A program made the translations under genes and the position numbers. Shown one piece after another: positions 1-7,614 of a stretch of 64,000 nucleotides of DNA (position 1 is the first letter of the stretch; each line of letters begins with the position of its first letter). The DNA lies in NCBI RefSeq assembly GCF_002863865.1, contig NZ_CP022684.1:248001-312000 (forward strand), given 5' to 3'. The notes beneath the pieces are model-generated. The model was not told the origin of the DNA. It made no database searches and worked only from the letters and a program-made list of their open reading frames with translations. This DNA comes from Ketobacter alkanivorans (lineage in GTDB: Bacteria; Pseudomonadota; Gammaproteobacteria; Pseudomonadales; Ketobacteraceae).

Positions 1-879
1 TTGAATGGCCGCTTTCTCAACCGCCAGATCCACTCGGAATTCCCCCACGATAATTTGTCCTTCTACCAATAAACCGGGCGTCAATCCGCTGGAGCGGTTA
101 TCGAGTTTTACTCTCGCCAACTGATAAGGCTTGTCGAGCGCAGGAATGATGTGCTGGATCTGGCCACTGAATTCTCGCTCATCCACATCGATGTGCGCTG
201 ACTGGCCTGCCTTGACAACGGATTGTTGTGACGGATAAATGCGGAATTCCGCCCACAAGGTGTCGAAATTCGCGATGGAAAACAGCACTTGATCCTGTGT
301 CATTTCGCCGGTGTTGGCGTGGCGCTGGATAACGGTCCCACTGATAGGAGCTTGGATCGGATAGACTTTCAGGCTTTCGTTGGATTCCACTTCAGCAAGT
401 AAATCGCCTTTTTTGATGGCGTCACCGATGGTGTGCTTAACCGATTTGATCAGGCCGGAGTAACGCGCCCTCACATGGCTGATTTGTCCGGCGTCGGTGG
501 TGAGACGGCCGTAGGCAACGATACTCTGGCGCAGCAGTTGGGACGAAGCACTGGCGGTTTTGATTTCCACCTGGGCGGCCATGACATCATCAATACGGGT
601 ACTTTGTTCTTCTCCGTGTTCACCACCGTGACCATGTTCTCCCTCATGATCGTCATGATCCTTTTCATCATTGCGATGTTCTTCATCAGTATGCGTATGA
701 TCCGTTTCATTTTCGTGGTGCGCTTCGTCATCGTGAACCTCTTCGCCTTCCTGATGGCTGGTTTGGGGCGCATGATCTGCGTGTGAGTGGCTTTTTTTGT
801 CCGGTGTTTCAGCGGCAAATGCAGGGTTCTGACTCAGCCACCCCACAAGTATTGCGGATAATATCAGGGTCAATTTCAT
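1..879 (-). CDS. RND efflux periplasmic adaptor (CzcB-like), 3' end missing
   Basis: Periplasmic membrane-fusion subunit of a heavy-metal RND pump, linking the inner-membrane pump to the TolC-like protein encoded just upstream. The reading frame is open from the ATG at 879 to the left edge (293 codons), so the C-terminus is outside the window. It has an N-terminal signal peptide of about 22 residues. A very His/Asp/Glu-rich stretch follows (about residues 25-85), which probably binds metal. Then comes a biotinyl-lipoyl-like hairpin with segments such as VRARYSGLIKSV and PIQAPISGTVIQ, and the start of the beta-barrel domain. It lies 66 nt after the tolC-like gene and should be co-transcribed with it; a pump gene is expected to the left. 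The family is clear, the metal specificity (Co/Zn/Cd or Cu/Ag) is not. Confidence 0.88.
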   Translation of the reverse strand, partial: MKLTLILSAILVGWLSQNPAFAAETPDKKSHSHADHAPQTSHQEGEEVHDDEAHHENETDHTHTDEEHRNDEKDHDDHEGEHGHGGEHGEEQSTRIDDVMAAQVEIKTASASSQLLRQSIVAYGRLTTDAGQISHVRARYSGLIKSVKHTIGDAIKKGDLLAEVESNESLKVYPIQAPISGTVIQRHANTGEMTQDQVLFSIANFDTLWAEFRIYPSQQSVVKAGQSAHIDVDEREFSGQIQHIIPALDKPYQLARVKLDNRSSGLTPGLLVEGQIIVGEFRVDLAVEKAAIQ

Positions 880-945
880 ATTAAAAAATCCTGTCTGGTT
901 TGCTCGCACCGTTTCGCAAATGTTGAACAGCGCGGCGAGTAAGGT

Positions 946-2220
946 TTATTCCGTCAGCGGCTGCGCCGTAAGCTGTTCGATGACCGCTTGATTCAACAGT
1001 GCGACGGTTGCCGTCTCAATCATCTGCTGCTTGGCGTTCAGTAGCTCCTGTTGCGCAGTAATCCAGTCTTGATACTTCAAGCGTCCCCGATCATAGGCTT
1101 GGCGAGTGATCGTCAGAGCTTTTTCCAGATCGGGAATCACGCTTTGCTTCAGCTGCTGATGGGCCGCAATAAACTGCTCACGTTGCGAATAAGCACTATA
1201 AAGCCGACTATGCAGCGCCAATAACCGGTCGCTGCGCCGATACTCCAGTGCATTGCGTTCTGCCAGCGCGGATTTTACGGTACCGCTGTTACGACTTTCA
1301 TTGAACAAGGGCATGGAAAAGCCGAGCGTGAGCGCTGAGTCCCCTGTCTCCTCGAAGCGTCTAATGCCAAACTGCCAACCGAGGTCGGCACGGTTCTGAG
1401 TCTGTGCCAGACGTACTTCGGCGTCTTTCAAGCGTTGTTCAGAAGCAAAAACCATGATGGCCGGTGATTGTTGAACCGCTGTGTATAGGTCAGAAAAAGC
1501 TTGGCTCTGACCAAAAGCGAACAGATCTCCCTCGACGCTCGAGAACTCGATCTTCGTGCTTCCCCAGAAACGCGCGAGTGCGATCTTCTGCCGTTCCAGG
1601 CGTCGGCGTAAATTTTCTTGCTGGATGTTGGATTGGGTGAGCATGGCCTTAGCACGCATCACTTCAGCGTCCGATATTGCGCCACTGTGGGCGCGATTTT
1701 TGACGGTGTTGTGCAACGATTTTGAAAGTTCCACCGCTTCTGCTGCCAGTTTCAGCTCCTGTTGCGTGGACATAAGTTGAATGAAGCTGCCAGTTAACTC
1801 TCCGAGGACATCAAGGGTTTGCGCCTGTCGTTCGAGTTCTAGCGTGTTCATTCTTGCATTCGCTAAGGCAACGCGTGATTGTCGCTTGTCTCCAAGCTCG
1901 ATTACCGAAGAAAGGGCTACGGTCAGCTCAGCGCTATCGAAGCTCGATACCTCACCCGTACCCGCGAAATTCTCTAGTTCCACACCCAACTGATACGCGG
2001 GCTTCAAATCAGAGGTTTCGCGCTCCGATGCCAAGCGCTGGCTTGCAAACTCAAACTGATGCAACTGTGGATTTTGTTGCAGAGTTCTTTCAATAGCCGT
2101 TTGTAATGTCAGCGCTTGTTGTGTATTTGCTGAATAGGAGAATGACGAGATGAGTGCGCAGCTCATGGCAAGTATCAGCGCAGCACCCCATTGCTGTGGC
2201 ACTAAATAATTTTTTAACAT
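946..2220 (-). CDS. TolC family outer-membrane efflux protein (CzcC-like)
   Basis: Outer-membrane channel of a tripartite metal efflux pump. The protein has about 425 residues, normal for the CzcC group. It carries a signal peptide (hydrophobic core WGAALILAMSCALISSF) and two OEP-type repeats rich in coiled-coil helices, for example near LQTAIERTLQQNPQLHQFE and in the C-terminal part. I chose the ATG at 2220 because AAAGG lies about 7 nt upstream; an in-frame TTG at 2235 would overlap that ribosome-binding site. It is the third gene of an operon read leftwards from about 3163 and precedes the adaptor gene. Confidence 0.87.
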   Translation of the reverse strand: MLKNYLVPQQWGAALILAMSCALISSFSYSANTQQALTLQTAIERTLQQNPQLHQFEFASQRLASERETSDLKPAYQLGVELENFAGTGEVSSFDSAELTVALSSVIELGDKRQSRVALANARMNTLELERQAQTLDVLGELTGSFIQLMSTQQELKLAAEAVELSKSLHNTVKNRAHSGAISDAEVMRAKAMLTQSNIQQENLRRRLERQKIALARFWGSTKIEFSSVEGDLFAFGQSQAFSDLYTAVQQSPAIMVFASEQRLKDAEVRLAQTQNRADLGWQFGIRRFEETGDSALTLGFSMPLFNESRNSGTVKSALAERNALEYRRSDRLLALHSRLYSAYSQREQFIAAHQQLKQSVIPDLEKALTITRQAYDRGRLKYQDWITAQQELLNAKQQMIETATVALLNQAVIEQLTAQPLTE

Positions 2221-2287
2221 AGGTAAACCTTTCAACGGTTTGGCAATAAGGTTCTCTGTCCGCTTGTAGAGGACAGAGAACCACCCT

Positions 2288-2716
2288 TTATTTGGCGATA
2301 TTGCCGCTATGGGAAGGGTTTACCTCGGTTCTGGGCGGATCACGGTGAAAAGCCACTTTGACCACGGCATCCGAAGGTAATGGCTTGTCAAATACTGCGG
2401 AAAACTGTACGCCGCCTTTTTTCTTCATGGTATGGGTCAGCATGGAAGGCACGTAATCTGTCGTCGTTTCGGCGATGAGTTGACCTGATTGTGAATAAGC
2501 TGCTACATCCACATGGCCGCGGGGCAATCCCATGGGCAGGCTGGATGTCAGGCGGCCCGATACCTTGGTGGAGGCATCGGCCGAATAAGCCATCAGCTTT
2601 TGGAAGCGCCATTCCTGATCTGGCTGCGGGACAATTTCAACAGAATAGTTTTCGCCCGCCCAAGCAGACGCAATAACACAAGAACCCAATAACAGGGAGA
2701 CAAGAAATTTTTTCAT
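2288..2716 (-). CDS. Small secreted protein of the metal efflux operon, unknown function
   Basis: A protein of about 142 residues with a clear signal peptide ending near AWAGENYS, so probably periplasmic. I do not recognise a named domain. The mature part looks like a compact beta-rich fold, with segments such as VSGRLTSSLPMGLPRGHVDV and VVKVAFHRDPPRTEV. The ATG at 2716 is preceded by GAGGA at a good distance, which favours it over the TTG/ATG codons further upstream. It lies 67 nt before the TolC-like gene and 75 nt after the His/Cys-rich gene, so it likely belongs to the same metal-responsive operon. An accessory role in metal binding or pump assembly is only a guess from position. Confidence 0.7.
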   Translation of the reverse strand: MKKFLVSLLLGSCVIASAWAGENYSVEIVPQPDQEWRFQKLMAYSADASTKVSGRLTSSLPMGLPRGHVDVAAYSQSGQLIAETTTDYVPSMLTHTMKKKGGVQFSAVFDKPLPSDAVVKVAFHRDPPRTEVNPSHSGNIAK

Positions 2717-2791
2717 GGTTCGTTCCTCACAATTGAACAAGTCGATAACCGAGACAACAAGTCCGGTCGGTATTAATGCCTGAGTATTCGA

Positions 2792-3163
2792 CTAGCCAAT
2801 GGGAGGGGGGTTATCCGGTGCTCCGGCGAAAGAATGGTAGATAAAGCGGTAGTCCGAGCTCCCTTTACCTAACGTTGTGAGTTCCAGGTTATCCGGATGG
2901 CCACCCAGATATAAACACGTCATGCCATGGCAATGGCAGCAGTGATGACAATCCTGGAGAACTGAGCTGGCGGGATCGGCGGCCTTGGTTGCTTCCATGG
3001 AGGTTTTCTTGACTGAATCAGCAGGAGCTGAATCATGCTCATGATCGAAGTTTAGGTGTTCTGTTCCAGACTGATGAAATCGGTGGGCGTCCGCCATGGC
3101 AGCCACGGATTGCAACGCAATCAGTGCGGCTAACAACAAGGTTAAATAATGGCGGATGTTCAT
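2792..3163 (-). CDS. Small periplasmic His/Cys-rich protein, first gene of the metal efflux operon
   Basis: A 123-residue protein with an N-terminal signal peptide (core LTLLLAALIALQSVAAMA). The mature part is rich in His and Cys, including the cluster DCHHCCHCHGMTC near residues 91-103 and an earlier HEHD. These residues could coordinate a soft metal such as Cu, Zn or Cd, but no named domain is recognised. Proteins of this kind often accompany czc/cus-type operons. It is the promoter-proximal gene: a TATAAT-like -10 and a short palindrome lie 40-60 bp upstream. It ends in a proline-rich tail (DNPPPIG). Confidence 0.65.
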   Translation of the reverse strand: MNIRHYLTLLLAALIALQSVAAMADAHRFHQSGTEHLNFDHEHDSAPADSVKKTSMEATKAADPASSVLQDCHHCCHCHGMTCLYLGGHPDNLELTTLGKGSSDYRFIYHSFAGAPDNPPPIG

Positions 3164-3202
3164 GTGAATTGTGGAGCCCTTATGTTATTCGGTTCAAAAC
3201 AC

Positions 3203-3224
3203 TGATAGAGACTATCATATTATA
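3203..3224 (-). promoter_or_regulatory. Promoter -10 and palindromic operator of the metal efflux operon
   Basis: On the minus strand a perfect TATAAT (3219-3224) is followed by the perfect dyad TGATAG-AGA-CTATCA (3203-3217), placed where the transcription start would be. A convincing -35 was not found. The position suggests an operator for a repressor or metal sensor of the czc-like operon. The half-site shares CTAT with the CadR operator at 4189-4209 but is not the same sequence. Confidence 0.5.
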
Positions 3225-3252
3225 GAAGAATTCCCCAAATGCTCATTTTTAA

Positions 3253-4152
3253 TCAGGATTTTAGCTGCAAAATACGTCGTGCTCCGTTTAGGACAACGAC
3301 ACCAATAATGAGACCAATCAACAGATCCGGATAGCGAGAACCGGTCCAAGCCACCAATCCACCGGCAAGGATCACCCCTAGATTGGCAATCACGTCATTG
3401 GCGGAGAATATCCAGCTAGCTTTCATATGGGCACCATTATCCCGACTTTTAGCAATCAACAGCAGACAGGTCACATTGGCCACCAAGGCGACAAGGCCGA
3501 AGCTCATCATCAAAGTGGAAACCGGTTCACTACCAAATACCAATCGCCTTACCACCTCGCCCAAAGCGCCCAAGGCGAGAATGATCTGAAGCCAACCGGA
3601 AAAATGAGCTGCGCGCAACTTCATCCGCACACTGTGCCCTACGGCATACAGCGCCACGCCGTAAACGGCGGCATCAGCGAACATATCCAGGGAGTCCGCA
3701 ATCAAACCAGTGGATTGTGCCCACCAGCCAACGGTGATTTCAATGGCAAACATGATGCCATTGATTGCCAGTAGCCACTTGAGAATACCAGCTTCTCTTT
3801 CTGCCTCCTGCTTTGCGGAGGCCTGTGCACGGACGAGGGGCTCGCTGGCGACGGGCGTTGTGCTTACCAGCCTCGCGCCCAGACCGACTGATTGCATTCT
3901 TTTTTCAATAAGGTCAGCGTTATCACCATGGTAGACACGCACCTTGCGCTTGGGGGTATCGAATTCCAATGTGACTTTAGGTTCCGTACTGTCCAATGCC
4001 ATACGGATCATGCCTTCCTCTGAAGGACAGTCCATCTTGGGAACATGATACTCACTAACAAAGCCGCCATGAGCAGTATCGTGTATCTCGGCAGTCTGGG
4101 ACGTGTTCTCCGTCGCGTCACTTTGGCAATGGCCACCGCATCTGGTTGTCAT
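3253..4152 (-). CDS. Cation diffusion facilitator family metal exporter with N-terminal HMA-like domain
   Basis: Inner-membrane divalent-cation/proton antiporter that exports metals such as Cd, Zn or Pb. The 299-residue protein begins with a Cys/His-rich tail (MTTRCGGHCQ), then a ferredoxin-like HMA-type domain around VPKMDCPSEEGMIRMALD (residues 38-110). Five to six transmembrane helices follow from about residue 123. The CDF signature GLIADSLDMFADAAVYG carries the Asp residues expected in TM2, and a second site occurs in TM5 (SANDVIANLGVILAGG). The usual cytoplasmic C-terminal domain is absent, since the protein ends soon after the last helix. It is divergent from the cadR-type gene with a perfect MerR-family operator between them, which indicates induction by Cd/Pb-like metals. 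Confidence 0.9.
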   Translation of the reverse strand: MTTRCGGHCQSDATENTSQTAEIHDTAHGGFVSEYHVPKMDCPSEEGMIRMALDSTEPKVTLEFDTPKRKVRVYHGDNADLIEKRMQSVGLGARLVSTTPVASEPLVRAQASAKQEAEREAGILKWLLAINGIMFAIEITVGWWAQSTGLIADSLDMFADAAVYGVALYAVGHSVRMKLRAAHFSGWLQIILALGALGEVVRRLVFGSEPVSTLMMSFGLVALVANVTCLLLIAKSRDNGAHMKASWIFSANDVIANLGVILAGGLVAWTGSRYPDLLIGLIIGVVVLNGARRILQLKS

Positions 4153-4188
4153 AAAAAGCCCTTGTTCTATCCAAGGTGTGCAGTTTAA

Positions 4189-4209
4189 ACTCTATAGTCA
4201 CTATAGAGT
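4189..4209 (-). promoter_or_regulatory. MerR-family (CadR/PbrR-type) promoter-operator of the CDF exporter gene
   Basis: A perfect 9+3+9 inverted repeat, ACTCTATAG-TCA-CTATAGAGT, lies between the divergent exporter and regulator genes. Read on the minus strand it sits between TTGACT (-35) and TAAACT (-10) with a 19-bp spacer. This over-long spacer is the hallmark of promoters that MerR-family proteins activate by twisting DNA. The dyad closely resembles the CadR/PbrR operator type. Confidence 0.88.
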
Positions 4210-4229
4210 CAAGCGCAGAGATTGAGTAA

Positions 4230-4637
4230 ATGAAGATTGGCGAGCTGGCAAAAAGGACGGATTGCTCGGTGCAAACTATCCGTTACTATGAAAAAGAACA
4301 GTTGCTGTGCACGACTCAGCGTAGTGACGGCAATTTTCGACTTTACGATGAAGCTGCTATCGAACAGCTGCTATTTATCAAGCTCTGCCGCAACCTGGAT
4401 CTCAGTTTGTCCGAGATCCGCCAGTTACTCACATTAAAACGCTCTCCGGGCGCGCAATGTGATCAAGTCAATCGCATGATGGATGAGCACATTCAACAAG
4501 TAGAAACACGCATTCAGGAGCTGGTTGAACTGCGCAAGCATTTGAAAGTGCTTCGCCGCAGCTGCTCCAGTGAAAGGACGATCGAACAGTGCGGCATCTT
4601 GCAGACGTTAACCACTGATCAGCATAAAAATCGGTAA
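4230..4637 (+). CDS. cadR: MerR-family Cd(II)/Pb(II)-responsive regulator
   Basis: Metal-sensing transcription activator. The 135-residue protein has the MerR winged HTH at the N-terminus (MKIGELAKRTDCSVQTIRYY) and a long dimerisation helix (about residues 80-115). Cysteines at 77, 112 and 121 match the metal-binding triad of CadR/PbrR proteins; further Cys at 12, 27 and 53 are present. It lacks the His-rich tail seen in some CadR proteins, ending in DQHKNR. The gene is divergent from the CDF exporter and the perfect dyad at 4189-4209 is its likely binding site. Cd versus Pb preference cannot be decided from sequence. Confidence 0.9.
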   Translation: MKIGELAKRTDCSVQTIRYYEKEQLLCTTQRSDGNFRLYDEAAIEQLLFIKLCRNLDLSLSEIRQLLTLKRSPGAQCDQVNRMMDEHIQQVETRIQELVELRKHLKVLRRSCSSERTIEQCGILQTLTTDQHKNR

Positions 4638-4751
4638 TACTTGCGCGCTTGAAATCGGACGCCTGTGGTTTCTCGTGTTTCAATTTGGACAGTATTTAAA
4701 AAATACCAGGGAAACCAGAAGCCGTTCGTTTCTGAAAAATTGCGAGCGAAT

Positions 4752-4988
4752 TTAAGCGCCGCAACAGTCGCCTTTGCCCTTACTTTCTGGTGCGAGTTGA
4801 ATCGGCGGACAAGGCACGGAGCCATAAGAACAATATACACAGCAGTCACCCGCTTTGGGTTTCAACAAGGTTTGACACTGTTTGCACTCGTAGAACCATT
4901 GGCAGGCGTCAGTCGGCATGGTTTCCATTTTTTTATGGCCGCATTCGGGACAAGTCAACTCTGACTGCAAAATCACCTTTGGCATCAT
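4752..4988 (-). CDS. GDCCxxC domain protein of the mer module
   Basis: A small Cys-rich protein (78 residues, 11 Cys) of the GDCCVxC domain family, whose other members often carry selenocysteine and travel with mercury-resistance genes. Visible motifs are two CxxC pairs (TCPECG near residue 13, ECKQCQ near 35), the signature GDCCVYC at 48-53 and a C-terminal GDCCGA. There is no signal peptide, so it probably acts in the cytoplasm, plausibly receiving Hg(II) from MerT. The ATG at 4988 overlaps the merP stop codon by 4 nt (ATGA), showing translational coupling; ATG 4985 is an alternative. All positions here are Cys codons, with no in-frame UGA. Confidence 0.85.
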   Translation of the reverse strand: MMPKVILQSELTCPECGHKKMETMPTDACQWFYECKQCQTLLKPKAGDCCVYCSYGSVPCPPIQLAPESKGKGDCCGA

Positions 4989-5293
4989 GGTGTTTCCTTT
5001 TTTACGATGGTTGACGGATAACCGGCATTGGTGGTCGCTTCGACCAATCTGTCAACGTTGGTCAGAGAATCCTCAAAGGTCACTACGGCTTGCTTATGCT
5101 CATAACTGACCTCGGCTTTTGTCACGCCTTGGACCCTGGTCAGCGCCTTTTTAACCGTGATCGGGCACATGGCACAGTTCATGGTTGGCAGATCCAGCGT
5201 GATGGTTTGTGGCTTGGCCCAGGCCGAGAAGCTGGCGATGGTCAATGCGAGACTGAGAATGATTTTCTGTATGGTTAGCTCCAGAGTGTTCAT
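4985..5293 (-). CDS. merP: Periplasmic mercury-binding protein MerP
   Basis: Periplasmic Hg(II) scavenger that passes the ion to MerT. The 102-residue protein has a signal peptide ending near SAWAKP and one HMA fold with the metal site MNCAMC (Cys40 and Cys43), followed by PITVKKALTRVQGV, typical of MerP. Length and motif are standard. It starts with ATGA overlap at the merT stop and ends with ATGA overlap to the GDCCxxC gene, so the three genes form a tight operon controlled from the merR operator at 5682-5713. Confidence 0.93.
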   Translation of the reverse strand: MNTLELTIQKIILSLALTIASFSAWAKPQTITLDLPTMNCAMCPITVKKALTRVQGVTKAEVSYEHKQAVVTFEDSLTNVDRLVEATTNAGYPSTIVKKETP

Positions 5294-5649
5294 GCGAACA
5301 GAGGAATCCAGTAGGCACTGGTAACAAGAACCAGCGCGACGATTACCGCGATCCAGAAAACCATTTGCCGCCGTTTCCGAGTTTGCGGCACAGCGCAGGC
5401 GGTTCCCGGTTCACAGACCTCGACCGGTTGATAAACCTGCCAGCCCGCCCAACTGAACAACAACATAACAAGCATGATGAATACGGGACGGTAGGGCTCC
5501 AATACAGTCAAGTTACCGATCCAGGCCCCGCTGATACCCAGTGACAAGAGCAGGAAAGGCCCAACACAACATAGGCTCGCGCCGATGGCAGCGGTAATGC
5601 CACCGATGATAGGTAGCCTTGTGTTGGTGAATGACTCTTTTCCTGCCAT
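5290..5649 (-). CDS. merT: Mercuric ion transporter MerT
   Basis: Inner-membrane carrier bringing Hg(II) into the cytoplasm. The protein has 119 residues and three hydrophobic helices. The first helix contains the vicinal pair LCCVGPFLLL (Cys27-Cys28), and the loop between helices 2 and 3 holds VCEPGTAC (Cys79, Cys85), as in MerT. I chose the ATG at 5649 because GGAG lies 6 nt upstream; the in-frame GTG at 5661 sits within that site. No mercuric reductase gene follows within the window, which is unusual because uptake without reduction is normally harmful. Confidence 0.93.
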   Translation of the reverse strand: MAGKESFTNTRLPIIGGITAAIGASLCCVGPFLLLSLGISGAWIGNLTVLEPYRPVFIMLVMLLFSWAGWQVYQPVEVCEPGTACAVPQTRKRRQMVFWIAVIVALVLVTSAYWIPLFA

Positions 5650-5681
5650 CGCCGACTCCACTTTATTGACCTGATGAAATC

Positions 5682-5713
5682 AGTGTAAATGCCGTACCAA
5701 GGTACGGAGTCAA
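5682..5713 (-). promoter_or_regulatory. MerR-controlled promoter of merT-merP-GDCC
   Basis: On the minus strand TTGACT (5708-5713) and TACACT (5682-5687) are separated by 20 bp. The spacer contains the perfect mer dyad CCGTAC-CTTG-GTACGG (5692-5707). This is the classic MerR operator architecture. It lies between merR and merT, which are read in the same direction, so merR itself must be transcribed from further upstream. Confidence 0.9.
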
Positions 5714-5725
5714 GCCCAATGCCTT

Positions 5726-6130
5726 TTATTGACGAGGATCAGGTTGGAGGGATTCAACAATAGGACAAGCCGCATTATCAGGATTGGTCCGGCACTGTGT
5801 GACGAGTTCTTCCAACACCTGTTCCAGGCGGTGCAGATCGTTAATTTTTTCACGCACGCTGGCCAGCTTTGCTTCGGCCAGTTCCTGGACTTCCGAGCAA
5901 TGCGACTCGCCCAATGACAGCAGGTTGTTGATCTCCTCCAGCGTAAAACCCAGTTCCTGGGCACGTTTGATGAATAAAATTCCAGCCAAGGTTGCGTTTG
6001 GGTAAGTACGGTATCCCTCGGCGGGTTTGGGTGGTTGACGGATCAAACCACGGCGTTCGTAGTAGCGGATGGTTTCGACGTTGACACCTGCTGCCTTGGC
6101 TAACTGGCCAATGGTGTAGTTTTCGTTCAT
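5726..6130 (-). CDS. merR: Hg(II)-responsive regulator MerR
   Basis: Mercury-sensing activator/repressor of the merT promoter. The 134-residue protein has the HTH MNENYTIGQLAKAAGVNVET with RYYERRGLI, and cysteines at 78, 113 and 122. Their spacing (35 and 9) equals that of the Hg-binding Cys82, Cys117 and Cys126 of Tn501 MerR. Unlike the usual Tn501/Tn21 layout, merR is not divergent from merT but lies upstream in the same orientation. Its ATG overlaps the stop of the upstream AAA ATPase gene by 4 nt (ATGA), so merR is probably translated from the ATPase transcript. Confidence 0.94.
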   Translation of the reverse strand: MNENYTIGQLAKAAGVNVETIRYYERRGLIRQPPKPAEGYRTYPNATLAGILFIKRAQELGFTLEEINNLLSLGESHCSEVQELAEAKLASVREKINDLHRLEQVLEELVTQCRTNPDNAACPIVESLQPDPRQ

Positions 6131-7365
6131 GACCAGAGCGCTCCCAGCGGGACAGCATAGAGATTGTCACCAAAGGCCGTCGTGTGATCACCATCGTAGA
6201 GCAATGCACCGATTTTGCAGCGCTCTCCGGCCACACTTTGAAAGCGTTTCAAGCCGGTAAAATCCTTGGCACTCAAGGTTGCCGCAGCCTTGACCTCAAT
6301 GGCAAAACAGTCGCCCATGGCGTTTTCGATGATCACATCAACTTCCACTTTGTCCTTGTCGCGGTAGTGGTAGAAGTTCAACGGCTCCTCGATCCACACC
6401 GCCTGTTTGCGCAATTCGTTGTAGACGAATGATTCCAACACCAACCCAAAATCGCCTGGATGTTTCAGCAAACGCTCCCGATTGAGGCCCCGCACGGCGC
6501 ACATCATGCCGGTATCGACCGAGTGCAGTTTGGGCGTTTTCACCAGGCGCTTATATTCGTTGGAGTGCCAGGCCGGCAGCTGTTCCACCAGGAACAACTG
6601 CTCCAGTAAGGCCATGTATTTTTTGATGGTCAGCCGATCCAGGCCCAGTTTGCTGCCCAGCTCAGTCAGATTAACCAGCTTGCCGGCATAGAACGCGGTG
6701 AGCTTGAGCAACTTGGCCATGAGATCTGGGTGATCGATGTGGGTCAGATCGCGGATATCCCGCTGGATCAAGGTGCTCAGATACTGTTGATACCAGGCTT
6801 GACAACGCCGCTCGCTGGTCCGTTGTAAAGGCTCTGGAAAGCAACCGGTCACCAAGCGATGGAGCAGATGCTCCCGCACACGGATGTCCTGGGTGGTGGG
6901 TACGTTCTGATCCAGCAGTTTGGTCAGAAAGCCCGCTTGCCGACCCTGGATTTCGCACTCCGATAGCGTCATCAGGCGTATCGATTCCATCCGGCCTGCC
7001 AGGGAATCCGATAACCGGGGCAACAACAAAGCATTGGCGGAGCCCGTCAATAGAAACCGGCCGGGGGTACGCAGTTCGTCCACGGCCTGCTTGATGGACA
7101 CAAACAGTTCGGGAAGACGTTGTACTTCGTCGAGGGCAATCCGAGTGGGCGGCAGATTGCGGATAAACCCAACCGGATCAGCCCGGGCAATCTCAAATTG
7201 GGCCTGATCATCCAGGGTGATAAAGGTCCAGTTGTCAGCTCCCGTTTCCGTGATCAGCGTTTTCACCAAGGTGGTTTTACCGGCTTGGCGAGGGCCCATG
7301 ATGAACACCACCGGCGTATCACTCAGCGCCTCTTTGACATTGTGATCAGAATAACGTGGATACAT
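6127..7365 (-). CDS. AAA ATPase with C-terminal DUF4143 domain
   Basis: A 412-residue ATP-binding protein of the AAA_14/DUF4143 type. The N-terminal half has a Walker A GPRQAGKTTLVK (about residues 24-35), a Walker B segment RIALDEVQRL and a sensor-like LLTGSANALLLPRLSDSL. The C-terminal DUF4143 half contains a winged-helix stretch (LTELGSKLGLDRLTIKKYMA) and a nuclease-like end with DVIIENAMGDCFAIEVKAA, where the spaced D and E-x-K resemble a PD-(D/E)xK core. Biological function is unknown for the family; such genes are common on mobile DNA. Here the stop codon overlaps the merR start by 4 nt, so both are probably on one transcript. Confidence 0.85.
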   Translation of the reverse strand: MYPRYSDHNVKEALSDTPVVFIMGPRQAGKTTLVKTLITETGADNWTFITLDDQAQFEIARADPVGFIRNLPPTRIALDEVQRLPELFVSIKQAVDELRTPGRFLLTGSANALLLPRLSDSLAGRMESIRLMTLSECEIQGRQAGFLTKLLDQNVPTTQDIRVREHLLHRLVTGCFPEPLQRTSERRCQAWYQQYLSTLIQRDIRDLTHIDHPDLMAKLLKLTAFYAGKLVNLTELGSKLGLDRLTIKKYMALLEQLFLVEQLPAWHSNEYKRLVKTPKLHSVDTGMMCAVRGLNRERLLKHPGDFGLVLESFVYNELRKQAVWIEEPLNFYHYRDKDKVEVDVIIENAMGDCFAIEVKAAATLSAKDFTGLKRFQSVAGERCKIGALLYDGDHTTAFGDNLYAVPLGALWS

Positions 7366-7614
7366 GAATGGGATCCCAGCTAATTGATGGTTGAAAAACG
7401 TCTATTAGGTATTTTAATGTCGTCCATTCGTTATTACAATAGCGTCTGATTGCGAAAAGGCTGCCACACGGTCGCTTATCGAAAACTCTAATAGAAACGA
7501 GCTATAGAAATTGCCGGCGAAACTGAATACTTGGAATCCCAATGATGACCGCTAAAAACCTGTTAGCCAGACTGCGTCATCCGTTGATGCCACTATCAGC
7601 GGAAATCTAAGTCG
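7366..7614. other. Intergenic region between divergent ATPase and transposase genes
   Basis: These 249 bases must hold the promoters of the leftward ATPase-merR unit and the rightward transposase. The sequence is AT-rich near 7400-7500. I found no clear terminal inverted repeat or resolution site, and no convincing -35/-10 pair. Confidence 0.4.

Noticed and set aside
433-818. Frames opposite the His-rich linker of the adaptor gene
   Set aside because: They are shadows of the repetitive His/Asp codons.
7391-7500. Loose inverted repeat around TCTATTAG and CTAATAG upstream of tnpA
   Set aside because: Arms match imperfectly and are far apart; not enough to call a resolution site or transposon end.
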